The notes beneath the pieces are model-generated. The model was given only the letters and a program-made list of their open reading frames with translations, had not been told where the DNA came from and did not search any database. Shown one piece after another: positions 1-8,844 of a DNA stretch of 64,000 nt. The DNA comes from Streptomyces sennicomposti (GTDB taxonomy: Bacteria; Actinomycetota; Actinomycetes; Streptomycetales; Streptomycetaceae). The translations under genes and the position numbers were made by a program. The DNA is taken from positions 1 to 64,000 of the forward strand of contig NZ_JAIOAB010000005.1 in the NCBI RefSeq assembly GCF_019890635.1, in the 5' to 3' direction. Position 1 is the first letter of the stretch. Each line of letters starts with the position of its first letter.

Positions 1-75
1 GGGGGGGGGTGGGGGGGCGGGGGGGGGGGGGGGTGGGGGGGGGGGGGGGGGGGGGGGGGGAGGCGGGCCGGGGGG
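1..75. other. G-homopolymer-like low-complexity window edge
   Basis: Almost every base on the + strand is G, with only isolated T, A or C. Normal Streptomyces coding sequence does not look like this. It is either the end of a contig or a poorly resolved homopolymer. Any C-terminal protein sequence read through it (poly-proline on the minus strand) should not be trusted. Confidence 0.7.
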
Positions 76-282
76 GGGGGGGGGGCCCGCCTCGCCGGGG
101 AGGCGGCCGGCCTCCGCCAGGGCGCGGCGCAGCAGGAACTCGATCTGCGCGTTGGCCGAGCGCAGCTCGTCCGACGCCCAGCGGGCCAGCGCATCGTAGA
201 CGGACGGGTCCAGCCGCAGCAGCACCTGCTTGCGCTGCTGCGGCCGGCGCCGGGCGGGCGTGCCCTCCTCGGGGGCGGTCAC
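1..282 (-). CDS. Small ribbon-helix-helix-like protein (partial, runs into window edge)
   Basis: A GTG start at 282 overlaps the stop codon of the upstream SPFH gene by two bases (GTGA), so the two are translationally coupled. The product starts VTAPEEGTPARRRPQQRKQV and continues with LLRLDPSVYDALARWASDEL and then RSANAQIEFLLRRALAEAG. A short beta-strand segment (KQVLLRLD) followed by two helices with an N-A-Q-I-E turn is the layout of Arc/MetJ/CopG-type ribbon-helix-helix DNA-binding proteins. I infer a small DNA-binding or regulatory partner of the SPFH protein; the family call is by pattern only. The C-terminus enters the poly-G edge and no stop is visible, so the real length is unknown (about 65 credible residues). 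Confidence 0.6.
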   Translation of the reverse strand, partial: MTAPEEGTPARRRPQQRKQVLLRLDPSVYDALARWASDELRSANAQIEFLLRRALAEAGRLPGEAGPPPPPGPPPPPPPPPPPPPPPPAPPPPP

Positions 283-1238
283 TGGTAGAGCGTCCCGGTG
301 TTGAGGATCGGCTGCGGCGCCCGGTCCCCGCACAGCACCACCATCAGGTTCGACACCATCGCCGCCTTCCGTTCGTCGTCGAGTTCCACGATGTCCCGCT
401 CGGCGATCCGGGCGAGCGCCGTCTCCACCATGCCGACGGCTCCGTCCACGATCTCGCGCCGGGCGGCGACGACCGCGCCCGCCTGCTGCCGCTGGAGCAT
501 CGCCGAGGCGATCTCGGGGGCGTAGGCGAGGTGGGTGAAGCGCGACTCGATGATCTGCACGCCGGCCGCCTCCACGCGCGCGTGCAGTTCGAGGGCGAGC
601 TTCTCGGTGATCTCCTCGGCGTTGCCGCGCAGCGACAGGCCGGCCTCGTCGTGGGCGTCGTAGGGGTACTCGATGGCGATGTGCCGTACGGCCGCCTCGG
701 TCTGGGTGGAGACGAACTCCAGGTAGTTGTCCACCTCGAAGGAGGCCTGCGCGGTGTCGCGGACCTTCCACACCACGACCGCGGCCAGCTCGATCGGGTT
801 GCCGTAGGCGTCGTTGACCTTCAGGACGGCGGTCTCGTGGTTGCGGACCCGGGTGGAGATCTTCTCGCGGGAGGTGAGCGGGTTGACCCAGCGCAGGCCG
901 TCCTCGCGGATGGTGCCCCGGTAGCGGCCGAACAGCTGGACGACCCGTGCCTCGCCGGGCGCGACCATGTTCAGCCCGCACATGGCGAGCAGCGCGGCGA
1001 TGCCGATCACGATGCCGACCACGATCAGGGCGACCTTGGGGCCGGTGGCGGTGACGGCCGAGCCGGCCACCACGAGCACCACCGCGATCACCAGGCCGAC
1101 CAGCCCGAGGAGCAGCGCGAGGCCGCCCTTGATGCTGTGCGCGGGGAACTCGCGCACCTGCGGGGCGGGCATGTCGGGCAGGTCGGCGGCGCCGGGGCCG
1201 CCGTCGGCGGTGCCGGGCGCGGGGTCGTGTGCGGACAT
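279..1238 (-). CDS. SPFH/Band-7 domain membrane protein
   Basis: A 319-residue protein with two hydrophobic segments (about residues 38-62 and 66-88). A prohibitin-homology SPFH domain follows directly (VAPGEARVVQLFGRYRGTIR, then alternating strand/helix to about residue 290). Members form oligomeric membrane scaffolds of the stomatin/flotillin type and often stabilise or regulate membrane proteases; the substrate here is unknown. The ATG at 1238 has GGGGGA about 6 bases upstream. It is co-transcribed with the small RHH-like gene that overlaps its stop. The gene diverges from the penicillin-binding protein, and a 14-bp perfect palindrome lies about 80 bp upstream of the start. The family call is firm; the function is inferred only at family level. 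Confidence 0.85.
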   Translation of the reverse strand: MSAHDPAPGTADGGPGAADLPDMPAPQVREFPAHSIKGGLALLLGLVGLVIAVVLVVAGSAVTATGPKVALIVVGIVIGIAALLAMCGLNMVAPGEARVVQLFGRYRGTIREDGLRWVNPLTSREKISTRVRNHETAVLKVNDAYGNPIELAAVVVWKVRDTAQASFEVDNYLEFVSTQTEAAVRHIAIEYPYDAHDEAGLSLRGNAEEITEKLALELHARVEAAGVQIIESRFTHLAYAPEIASAMLQRQQAGAVVAARREIVDGAVGMVETALARIAERDIVELDDERKAAMVSNLMVVLCGDRAPQPILNTGTLYQ

Positions 1239-1318
1239 GGGAAATCCCCCGTTCTCGTACGTCTCCGTACGGTTGTGACCGCGGCCGCTGGTGGCGGCTG
1301 CCTATCGTCGTTCTAGCT

Positions 1319-1332
1319 AAGTGATATCACTT
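1319..1332. promoter_or_regulatory. 14-bp perfect palindrome upstream of SPFH/RHH operon (candidate operator)
   Basis: AAGTGATATCACTT reads identically on both strands and lies in an A/T-rich island (TAGCTA precedes it) inside otherwise GC-rich DNA. It is between the divergent SPFH and PBP genes, nearer the SPFH start. On the minus strand it overlaps a possible -10 (TATCAC) placed 16 bases after TTGCCA. It is a candidate binding site, perhaps for the RHH-like protein encoded by the operon. The regulator is inferred. Confidence 0.5.
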
Positions 1333-1516
1333 TACCCCGGGATGGCAACCCCCAACCCCTCTGGAGCGTCGGTTCCGTTGGGGCGGGTGCTCATTGTCAC
1401 GTCCGAAAAAGGACGGATCGAGGGCCCTTTGTCACAGAGGGCGGTGTTAGCTTTCTGAGCTGACCTGGGCCACGTACGTGAGTGACAGCTGAGACGGAAG
1501 CGGAGCGGACGGACGC

Positions 1517-3964
1517 ATGGGACGAGCCGAAGAGAGACGAGCGCGGCAGCGCGGTGGCCGCCGCGCGGCGCCCAGGAGCTCGTCCACCGCACCGACGGCC
1601 GCACCGGGGGCGGGGACCGGCGCTCCGGTCACCGGCGGCCGGGCCGCGGCCCGCCGTGCGGCGCGCTCCGGCAAGGCGGGCAGGGCGGGCAAGGCGAAGA
1701 AGAGCGGCATACGCCGGCTGTTCACCTGGAAGAAGATCGTCGGCACGTTCCTCGGCGTCTGCCTGCTCGGCATCGGCACCTTCATCGTGCTCTACATGAT
1801 GGTGGGCATACCCCAGGGCAACGCCGTCGCCCAGCAGGAGAGCAACGTCTACAAGTTCAGCGACGGCTCGATCCTGGCCCGCAAGGGCACGGTCAACCGC
1901 GAGAGCGTGTCCCTGGACAAGGTGCCCGTCGAGGTCCAGCACTGCTTCGTCGCGGCGGAGAACAAGAGCTTCTACCACGACTCCGGCGTCGACCTGAAGG
2001 GCACCGCCCGCGGCCTGCTCAACACGCTCTCCGGCAAGGGGGCGCAGGGCGGCTCGACGATCACGCAGCAGTACGTCAAGAACTACTACCTGACGCAGGA
2101 CCAGACCGTCACGCGCAAGCTGAAGGAACTGGTCATCTCGCTGAAGGTGGACCAGAAGCTGTCCAAGGACGACATCCTGGCCGGCTACATCAACACCAGC
2201 TACTACGGCCGCGGCGCCTACGGCATCCAGGCCGCCGCCCAGGCCTACTACCGCACCGACGCCTCCAGGCTCACCGTCGAGCAGGGCGCCTACCTCGCGG
2301 CCCTGCTCCAGGCGCCGAGCCAGTACGACTGGGCGGCGGCCACCCCGACCGGCAAGAAGCTGGTCCAGGAGCGCTGGAACTACGTGCTGAACAACATGGT
2401 CGAGCAGCACTGGCTCGACGCCGGTAAGCGGCAGGCCATGAAGTTCCCGGTCCCCAAGGACCCGAAGGGCACCCCCGGCCTCGAAGGGCAGAAGGGCTAC
2501 CTGATCGACCTCGCCAACAAGCAGCTGGAACAGCAGTTGGTGAAGCAGGAGGGCATCTCCATGGCCCAGGCCGAGGCCGAGGTCGTCGACCGGGGCTGGA
2601 CGATCACCCTCAACATCGACAAGAAGAAGCAGGCCGCCCTGGAGCGGACGGTCAAGGAACAGCTGACCAGCAAGCTGGACGCGAAGAAGCGCAAGGTCGA
2701 CGGCGACGTCCAGGCCGGCGCGGTCTCCGTCGACCCGAAGACCGGCAAGGTCGTCGCCCTGTACGGCGGCGAGGACTACTTCAAGCACTACGTCAACAAC
2801 GCCACCCGCAAGGACTACCAGCCCGCCTCCACCTTCAAGCCGGTGATCCTCGCCGCGGCCGTCGACAGCGGGGCCGAGACGCAGGAGGGGCAGCCGATCA
2901 CGGCGAACACCCTCTACGACGGCACCAGCGGCCGGCAGGCCGTGGACCACGGTGTCAAGGTCGGCTTCGGCCCGCCCAACGAGGACGACCAGAACTACGG
3001 CCAGATCACCGTCCAGACGGCGATGAACCAGTCCGTGAACTCCGTCTTCGCCCAGATGGGCATCGACGTGGGCATGGAGAAGGTGATGAGCGTCGCCGGC
3101 AAGCTCGGCATGGACACCGAGGGCATGCAGGCGGTGCCCGCGCAGACGCTGGGCTCCATGGGCGCCAGCCCGCTGGAGATGGCCGGCATCTACGCCACCC
3201 TCGACAACCACGGCAAGAAGGTCACCCCGACCGTCCTCGCCAAGGCCGAGAACAAGACCCGCCAGGTCAAGATGCCCGACCCGATCGGCGACGAGGTCAT
3301 CAGCCGCGAGGCCGCCGACACGGTGACCTCGGTGCTGACGGGCGTGGTCGACGACGGCACGGCCAAGAAGTCGGTGCGCGACAACCCGCTGCGCGACGGA
3401 CAGCAGGTCGCGGGCAAGACCGGCACCTCCGACGAGAACAAGTCGGCCTGGTTCACCGGGTACACGCCCAAGCTCGTCACCTCGGTCGGCCTGTTCGGCG
3501 AGGACGCGAAGTCCCACGCCCACACCACGCTGACCGGCGCCACCGGGCTGCTGCCGAGCCCCGGCCGCATCAACGGCGGCGGCTACCCGGCGCAGATCTG
3601 GGCCGCGTACACCTTCGGCGTGATGGACGGCACCAGCAAGTTCGACCTGGACACCACGCAGGGCGCGGCCGTCCAGCCGTCCACGAGCCCGTCCACCAGC
3701 GTGTCGCCGAGCCATTCGGCCTCCGAGTCGCCGAGCAGCGCGCCGCCGTCCGCGTCCGAGACGGAGAGCAGCCCGCCGCCGAGCCACTCGCCGAGCAGTA
3801 CGCCGCCGAGCCACTCGCCGAGCAGCACGCCGCCCACCCAGTCGTCGTCCCCGCCGCCGGACCCGTCGACCAGCCCGGGCGCCGACGGCGGCGGCGACGG
3901 CAACCCGTTCGACCCGGGCGGCGACGGGGCGCAGCTGACCGACCGGGAGCACACCACCCGGTAG
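1517..3964 (+). CDS. Class A penicillin-binding protein (transglycosylase/transpeptidase)
   Basis: An 815-residue bifunctional peptidoglycan synthase. A basic cytoplasmic N-terminus (residues 1-72) precedes one transmembrane helix (about 75-97). The GT51 transglycosylase domain shows AAENKSFYHDSG with the catalytic Glu148, and GGSTITQQYVKNYYL. The transpeptidase domain shows the three penicillin-binding motifs: STFK (Ser438, Lys441), SVN (506-508) and KTG (634-636). It polymerises lipid II and cross-links stem peptides outside the membrane. The last 120 or so residues are a Ser/Pro/Thr-rich tail made of PSHSPSSTPP-like units, common in actinobacterial PBPs. The start ATG at 1517 has a weak GGACGG ribosome site. 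A 10-bp palindrome (CACGTACGTG, 1471-1480) lies in the leader. It converges on the phosphatase gene, with a repeat array and a strong hairpin between them. Confidence 0.93.
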   Translation: MGRAEERRARQRGGRRAAPRSSSTAPTAAPGAGTGAPVTGGRAAARRAARSGKAGRAGKAKKSGIRRLFTWKKIVGTFLGVCLLGIGTFIVLYMMVGIPQGNAVAQQESNVYKFSDGSILARKGTVNRESVSLDKVPVEVQHCFVAAENKSFYHDSGVDLKGTARGLLNTLSGKGAQGGSTITQQYVKNYYLTQDQTVTRKLKELVISLKVDQKLSKDDILAGYINTSYYGRGAYGIQAAAQAYYRTDASRLTVEQGAYLAALLQAPSQYDWAAATPTGKKLVQERWNYVLNNMVEQHWLDAGKRQAMKFPVPKDPKGTPGLEGQKGYLIDLANKQLEQQLVKQEGISMAQAEAEVVDRGWTITLNIDKKKQAALERTVKEQLTSKLDAKKRKVDGDVQAGAVSVDPKTGKVVALYGGEDYFKHYVNNATRKDYQPASTFKPVILAAAVDSGAETQEGQPITANTLYDGTSGRQAVDHGVKVGFGPPNEDDQNYGQITVQTAMNQSVNSVFAQMGIDVGMEKVMSVAGKLGMDTEGMQAVPAQTLGSMGASPLEMAGIYATLDNHGKKVTPTVLAKAENKTRQVKMPDPIGDEVISREAADTVTSVLTGVVDDGTAKKSVRDNPLRDGQQVAGKTGTSDENKSAWFTGYTPKLVTSVGLFGEDAKSHAHTTLTGATGLLPSPGRINGGGYPAQIWAAYTFGVMDGTSKFDLDTTQGAAVQPSTSPSTSVSPSHSASESPSSAPPSASETESSPPPSHSPSSTPPSHSPSSTPPTQSSSPPPDPSTSPGADGGGDGNPFDPGGDGAQLTDREHTTR

Positions 3965-4003
3965 CGGCCCGGCAGCGTCCCCGGGGGAGCGGGCGCGTCC
4001 ACC

Positions 4004-4119
4004 GGGCGCGCCACCACTCCGGGCGCGCGCGACCACTCCGGGCCACGATCGCTCCGGGCCACGATCGCTCCGGGCCACGACCACTCCGGGCCACGATCGC
4101 TCCGGGCCACGATCGCTCC
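4004..4119. repeat. 16-bp tandem repeat array between convergent genes
   Basis: Five back-to-back copies of GGGCCACGATCGCTCC start at 4040, 4056, 4072, 4088 and 4104. The third reads GGGCCACGACCACTCC and the others are identical. Two longer, degenerate copies ending in ACCACTCC precede them (4004-4020 and 4021-4039). The array follows the PBP stop and directly precedes the terminator hairpin. It has no coding signature. Confidence 0.9.
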
Positions 4120-4120
4120 G

Positions 4121-4172
4121 GACGCACGACGAGGGGCACGCACCGCACGGTGCGTGCCCCTCGTCGTGCGTC
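4121..4172. terminator. Strong bidirectional terminator hairpin
   Basis: A 25-bp perfect inverted repeat (4121-4145 with 4148-4172; the right arm contains GTGCCCCTCGTCGTGC) has only two bases between the arms. There is no T-run, as is usual in Streptomyces. It lies between the convergent PBP and phosphatase genes, so it should stop transcription from both sides. Confidence 0.85.
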
Positions 4173-4195
4173 CTCGCGTGCTCGCGCCGTCCGCG

Positions 4196-6395
4196 TCAGC
4201 CGCGGTGCAGCTCGAACCACACCACCTTTCCGGTGCTCAGCCGGGTCGCGCCCCAGCGGCGGGCCAGCCTGTTGACCAGGTACAGGCCCCGGCCGCCCTC
4301 GTCGGTGGCGCGGGCCTGCCGCAGCCGCGGCAGCTGCGGCACGTCGTCGCCGACCTCGCAGCGCAGCACGTCGGTGCGCAGCAGCCGCAGCGTCACCGGC
4401 CGGGAGGCGTAGCGCACGGCGTTGGTGACGACCTCGCTGACCAGCAGCTCGACCGAGTCCGTCAGCTCCTCCAGACCCCAGCGGGCCAGCGCCCGGCGGG
4501 CGAGCCGGCGGGCCTGGCCGGGGGCGGTCTCCTCCGGGTCCAGGAACCAGTACGCCACGTCGCTCGGCGCGATCCCGTCGAAGCGGGCGGCGAGCAGCGC
4601 GATGTCGTCGTCCCGGTCGCCCGGCCCGAGCATGTCCAGGACCTCGTCGCACAGCGCCTCCAGCGGCGGCGGATGGTCCGGGCCGGTGAGCCGCGCGGTG
4701 GCGGCCAGCTTCTCGCGCAACTGCTCGATGCCGGTCCACACGTCGCGCAGCCGCGACTCCACCAGGCCATCGGTGTACAGCAGCAGCGTGCCGCCGGCCG
4801 GGGCGTCCAGCTCCACCGCCTCGAAGTCCACCCCGCCGACCCCGATCGGCGCGCCCGGCGGCACCTTCAGCACCTCGGCCCGGCCGCCCAGGTGCAGCAG
4901 GACCGGCGGCGGGTGGCCGGCGTTGGCGATGGTGATGCGGTGCGAGACCGGGTCGTAGACGGCGTACAGGCAGGTCGCCATGCGGTCGGTGCCCAGGCGC
5001 TGCGCCTGCTCGTCCAGATGGTGCAGCACCTCCTGCGGCGGCAGGTCGAGGCCGGCCAGGGTCTGCGCGGTGGTGCGCAGCTGGCCCATGATCGCCGCCG
5101 AGGTCATGGAGTGGCCCATCACGTCGCCGACGACGAGGGCGACGCGGCTGCCGGGCAGCGGGATCGCGTCGTACCAGTCGCCGCCCACCCGGGCGGTCTG
5201 CGCGGCCGGCAGATAGCGCGAGGCCAGCCGCACCCCGGTGGGGCGGGGCAGGGTCTCGGGCAGCATGGTGCGCTGCAGCTCGTCGGCGATGTACGCCTCA
5301 CGGCCGTACAGCATCGCCTTGTCGATGCCGAGCGCGCTGTGCGTGGCGAGCTGCGCCGCGACGAGGAGGTCGTCGTTCTCGAACGCCAGCCGCTCGGGGC
5401 GGCGCAGGAACAGCGCGGCGCCGATCACCCGGCGTCGGCCGCGCAGCGGGGCGAGGACGGCGCGCTGCCCGTCGGGCACCGCCAGCTCGGAGTCCTCGCC
5501 GAGGAGTTCGGTCAGCGCGGCGCGCGCGGACGGCGCGTCGGTGAAGACCGGCCGGACCCCGCGCAGCACCTCGCCGAGCGCGCTGCCGGGCCGCACCTCG
5601 CACAGTTCGTTGGTGACGACGGACAGCTCGGCCGGCTGCTCGGGCGCCGGGACGGGCATGAACCCGATCTCCGTGTCCCGCTCGGTCGGTATCCGGTCGG
5701 TGCGGCGCAGCCGCAGCACCAGCGGGCCCACCGGCCGCTCGTCGCCCACCGGCAGCGGCTCGCGCAGATACACGAGGATGGCGTCGGAGAACGTCGGCAC
5801 GGTCGCCCGGCACAGCCCCATGACGGATCTCGTCGAGGTCCATGCCGCGCGCGATGCGCCGGGTCGCCGCGCCCACGAACCGCAGCCGGTCCCCGTCGCG
5901 CCGCATCGGCAGCGGACGGTTGGACGGCAGCGGCTGCCCGCTGCGCCGCTCCTGCCCGCCGGGACCGCTGGTTCCGCCGGTTCCGCGCCGGTCCGTGCCG
6001 TCGGTCGCGCCCGGGGACCTGACCGTGCCGGACGCCCCCGCGGCGCCCGCGGGGCCGGTGGACCGGCCGCCCGGGTCGGGCTGGGCCGGGATGCCCTCGG
6101 GGGCGGGCCGCGGCCGGTGCGCGCCGGGTTCGGCGGCCACCGGCTGCGCGTGCTCGTACCCGGCCGAGGGCGACGCCTCGCCCGCGCGGGGCGCGTTCGC
6201 CCCGGCGCCGCGCGCCGGCTCGCCCGCCGCGCCCGGAGCCGCGGAGCGGGGCGCGCCGTCCGGGCGGGGCTGCAGCGGTAACGCCTGCGGCGGTTGCGGG
6301 GTACGCGGGAGTGCCCCGCGGGCGTCCGCGGGGTCGACGCCCGGCTGGGGGCGTTCGAAGGAGGTCGGCTGCTCCGTCACGCGTGTCGAATCCAT
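4196..6395 (-). pseudogene. SpoIIE-family PP2C phosphatase with GAF and ATPase domains, interrupted by a one-base frameshift
   Basis: Two overlapping frames together encode one phosphatase. From ATG 6395 the first frame gives a Pro/Ala-rich disordered region of about 160 residues, then RDGDRLRFVGAATRRIAR and MDLDEI. The frame is then lost. The rest continues from 5821 in another frame as MGLCRATVPTFSDAILVYLR, through a GAF-like region, the PP2C/SpoIIE core (VGGDWYDAIPL, VALVVGDVMGHSM, LLYTDGLVESR) and a C-terminal RsbW-like ATPase domain (ELLVSEVVTNAVRYAS, DEGGRGLYLVNRLARRWG). Removing one base of the GG at 5825-5826 restores DEIVMGLCRATV, so an extra base is the simplest explanation. Intact members dephosphorylate anti-anti-sigma factors in partner switching. 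If the frameshift is real, only the 541-residue part from 5821 or a truncated N-terminus could be made; a sequencing error is equally possible. Confidence 0.8.
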
Positions 6396-6688
6396 CCGTC
6401 CGGGGCTGCGCGCCGGGCGCGCAGTGGGTCCCGCCGAAGACCCGATACCCGGAATACCTGCCCCAGGAACGGATTTCCGGCGTGGTCAGAGGCTGTTCCT
6501 GTGCCACCGGCGGGTCCTTCGCGGCCCGCACGGGTCATGCCGTCGTACCCCTCGCTCACGTCCTGCCGCCCCTCGGTGACGTACGGTCAGACCCGGCATG
6601 TGCGCCGGGAGTTGCTCCGGCCCTGCGCCTCCCTGCGCCCTTGCGGAGGACGATCCTACGTTTCCCGCCCGGGGGCGCATCAAGGGTC

Positions 6689-7384
6689 TCATGAGGACAC
6701 GTGCGCGGGCGTACGGTCCCAGTCCTCCGGCAGCGACGGTACCGCCCAGGCGGGGTCGGGGCGCCAGTGCTGCCAGTTCTCGGAAAAGGGCGGCCCCCAG
6801 GCGCGGATCACCTCGACCGCGGCCAGCCCGGCGGCGCGCACCCGCTCGGCCAGCGCCGCGTCCACCAGGCCGTCGCGCTGCGCCTGCGCGAACTCGTCCT
6901 CGTCGCGCCAGTCCCAGCTGCGGTCCGGCTGCACGGTGATGTCCAGGAAGTGGTCCACGGAGTCCACCCCGCCCGCCCAGCGGACTAGGGGCTCCTCCAG
7001 GTTCACGTACCAGTTCTTGAACCGCCAGCCCGGCTCCCAGAACAGCCACACCGACCACGGCTCGCCCGGCCGGGCCAGCTTCAGCACCCCGGTGCCGAAC
7101 CAGCGGTCGCGCTGCACGGCGCGCGGCTTGGTGTAGCGGGAGGCGAGCGGTTCCTGGTGCACGGGGGTGCCGTCGGCGAGGACGGGTCTGACGCACTCGG
7201 TGCCGGGCGCCATCCACACCGCCAGCAGGTCGGCGTCGTCGCGCACGACGGTCACCGGCCGGGCGATGTGGAAGCCGGCGCCGCCGTTCTCCCGGTACCG
7301 CCACAGGATCTGGGTCCCCGGGGCCCAGTGGCCCTCTCTCGCACCGCCCGCCGTCACGCGTCTCACCGCTCCGTCGTCTGCCAT
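6689..7384 (-). CDS. DUF402 (FomD-like) protein, probable nucleotide pyrophosphatase
   Basis: A 231-residue protein. The DUF402 core is clear: WRYRENGGAGFHIARPVTVV near the start, the aromatic stretch WSVWLFWEPGWRFKNWYVNL, then SVDHFLDITVQPDRSWDWRD and DEDEFAQAQRDGLVD, which carry the conserved acidic and histidine residues. Characterised relatives (FomD and similar) hydrolyse nucleotide or CMP-linked substrates with divalent metal; the substrate here is unknown. It lies downstream of fumC on the same strand (74-bp gap) and may be co-transcribed with it. The ATG at 7384 is the first start that gives the complete domain. Confidence 0.75.
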   Translation of the reverse strand: MADDGAVRRVTAGGAREGHWAPGTQILWRYRENGGAGFHIARPVTVVRDDADLLAVWMAPGTECVRPVLADGTPVHQEPLASRYTKPRAVQRDRWFGTGVLKLARPGEPWSVWLFWEPGWRFKNWYVNLEEPLVRWAGGVDSVDHFLDITVQPDRSWDWRDEDEFAQAQRDGLVDAALAERVRAAGLAAVEVIRAWGPPFSENWQHWRPDPAWAVPSLPEDWDRTPAHVSS

Positions 7385-7436
7385 GGACAGATATTAGGTG
7401 TCATGGCCATACGACGCTGCGGTGAGCGTCACGGTT

Positions 7437-7469
7437 CACACCCGGGGGCGGTGAGGGTTCACGGGTGTG
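7437..7469 (-). terminator. Possible fumC terminator hairpin overlapping the stop codon
   Basis: CACACCCG (7437-7444) is complementary to CGGGTGTG (7462-7469) with a 17-base loop. One arm lies inside the last codons of fumC. The long loop and lack of a T-run make this a weak call. Confidence 0.35.
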
Positions 7470-8844
7470 TCATCCGCAGGACGTCCAGGGCCTCGTCGAG
7501 CTGTTCGGCCGTCAGGTCGCCCCGCTCCACATAGCCGCTCTCCTCCACGACCTGACGGATCGTCTTCTGCTCGGCGAGCGCCTTCTTGGCGACCTTCGCT
7601 GCCTCCTCGTAGCCGATGTACTTGTTGAGCGGGGTGACGACGGACGGCGAGGACTCGGCGTACTCGCGGGCGCGTTCGCGGTGGGCGACGATGCCGTCGA
7701 CGGTCCGGTCGGCCAGCAGGCGGGTGACGTTGGCGAGCAGCCGGATCGACTCCAGGACGTTCTTGGCGATGACCGGGAGCATCACGTTCAGCTCGAAGTT
7801 GCCGGCGGCGCCCGCGGTGGCCACGGTCGCGTCGTTGCCGACGACCTGCGCGGCGACCATCAGCACCGCTTCCGGGATCACGGGGTTGACCTTGCCCGGC
7901 ATGATCGAGGAGCCCGGCTGGAGGTCGGGCAGGGAGATCTCGGCGAGTCCGGTGCGCGGCCCGGAGGACATCCAGCGCAGATCGTTGGCGATCTTCGTCA
8001 GGCCGACGGCGATGGTCCGCAGCTGGCCGCTGGTCTCCACGACGCCGTCCCGGGCGCCCTGCGCCTCGAAGTGGTCGCGGGCCTCGGTGAGCGGCAGCCC
8101 GGTGGTGCGGGCCACCTCCTCGATGACGGCGGCGGAGAAACCGGGCGGGGTGTTGATGCCGGTGCCCACGGCGGTGCCGCCCAGCGGGAGTTCGGCGAGC
8201 CTCGGCAGGGAGGCGGTCAGCCGCTCCACGCCGTAGCGCACCTGCGCCGCGTACCCGCCGAACTCCTGGCCGAGGGTGACGGGCGTGGCGTCCATCAGGT
8301 GGGTGCGGCCGGACTTCACCACGTCCTTGAACTCCTCGGCCTTGCGGGCGAGGGCGTCGGCGAGGTGGTTCAGGGCGGGGATCAGGTCGTGGGTGACGGC
8401 GGCGGTGGCGGCGATGTGGAGGGAGGACGGGAACACGTCGTTGGAGGACTGGGAGGCGTTGACGTGGTCGTTGGGGTGCACGTCCCGGCCCAGCCGCTCG
8501 GTCGCGAGGGTGGCGATGACCTCGTTGGTGTTCATGTTGGACGAGGTGCCCGAGCCGGTCTGGAACACGTCCACGGGGAAGTGCTCGTCCCACTTCCCCT
8601 CGGCGACCTCCTCGGCCGCCGACGCGATCGCCTCGGCCACGTCCTTGTCGAGCACCCCCAGATCCGCGTTGACCTTCGCGGCGGCGCCCTTGATCCGCGC
8701 CAGCGCCTCGATGTGGGCACGCTCGATCCGCTGCCCGGAGACGGGGAAGTTCTCCACGGCACGCTGCGTCTGAGCCCGCCACTTGGCCTCGGCGGGCACC
8801 TTGACCTCGCCCATGGAGTCGTGCTCGATACGGTATTCGGTCAT
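7459..8844 (-). CDS. fumC: Class II fumarate hydratase
   Basis: A 461-residue enzyme of the fumarase/aspartase superfamily. It interconverts fumarate and malate in the TCA cycle without an iron-sulfur cluster. The signature [11 protein letters not shown] is present near residue 315. The active-site regions [26 protein letters not shown] and [17 protein letters not shown] are also intact. The start ATG at 8844 begins [17 protein letters not shown], the usual start for the actinobacterial enzyme. The class I fumarase lies about 1 kb upstream on the same strand, so this organism has both an oxygen-stable and an Fe-S fumarase. No frameshift or unusual residue was seen. Confidence 0.95.
   Translation of the reverse strand: MTEYRIEHDSMGEVKVPAEAKWRAQTQRAVENFPVSGQRIERAHIEALARIKGAAAKVNADLGVLDKDVAEAIASAAEEVAEGKWDEHFPVDVFQTGSGTSSNMNTNEVIATLATERLGRDVHPNDHVNASQSSNDVFPSSLHIAATAAVTHDLIPALNHLADALARKAEEFKDVVKSGRTHLMDATPVTLGQEFGGYAAQVRYGVERLTASLPRLAELPLGGTAVGTGINTPPGFSAAVIEEVARTTGLPLTEARDHFEAQGARDGVVETSGQLRTIAVGLTKIANDLRWMSSGPRTGLAEISLPDLQPGSSIMPGKVNPVIPEAVLMVAAQVVGNDATVATAGAAGNFELNVMLPVIAKNVLESIRLLANVTRLLADRTVDGIVAHRERAREYAESSPSVVTPLNKYIGYEEAAKVAKKALAEQKTIRQVVEESGYVERGDLTAEQLDEALDVLRMTHP

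Noticed and set aside
1397..4084. Long minus-strand open frame (895 codons) opposite the PBP gene
   Set aside because: It mirrors the PBP gene, has Val/Gly/Asp/Leu-rich shadow composition and no domain; an effect of high GC.
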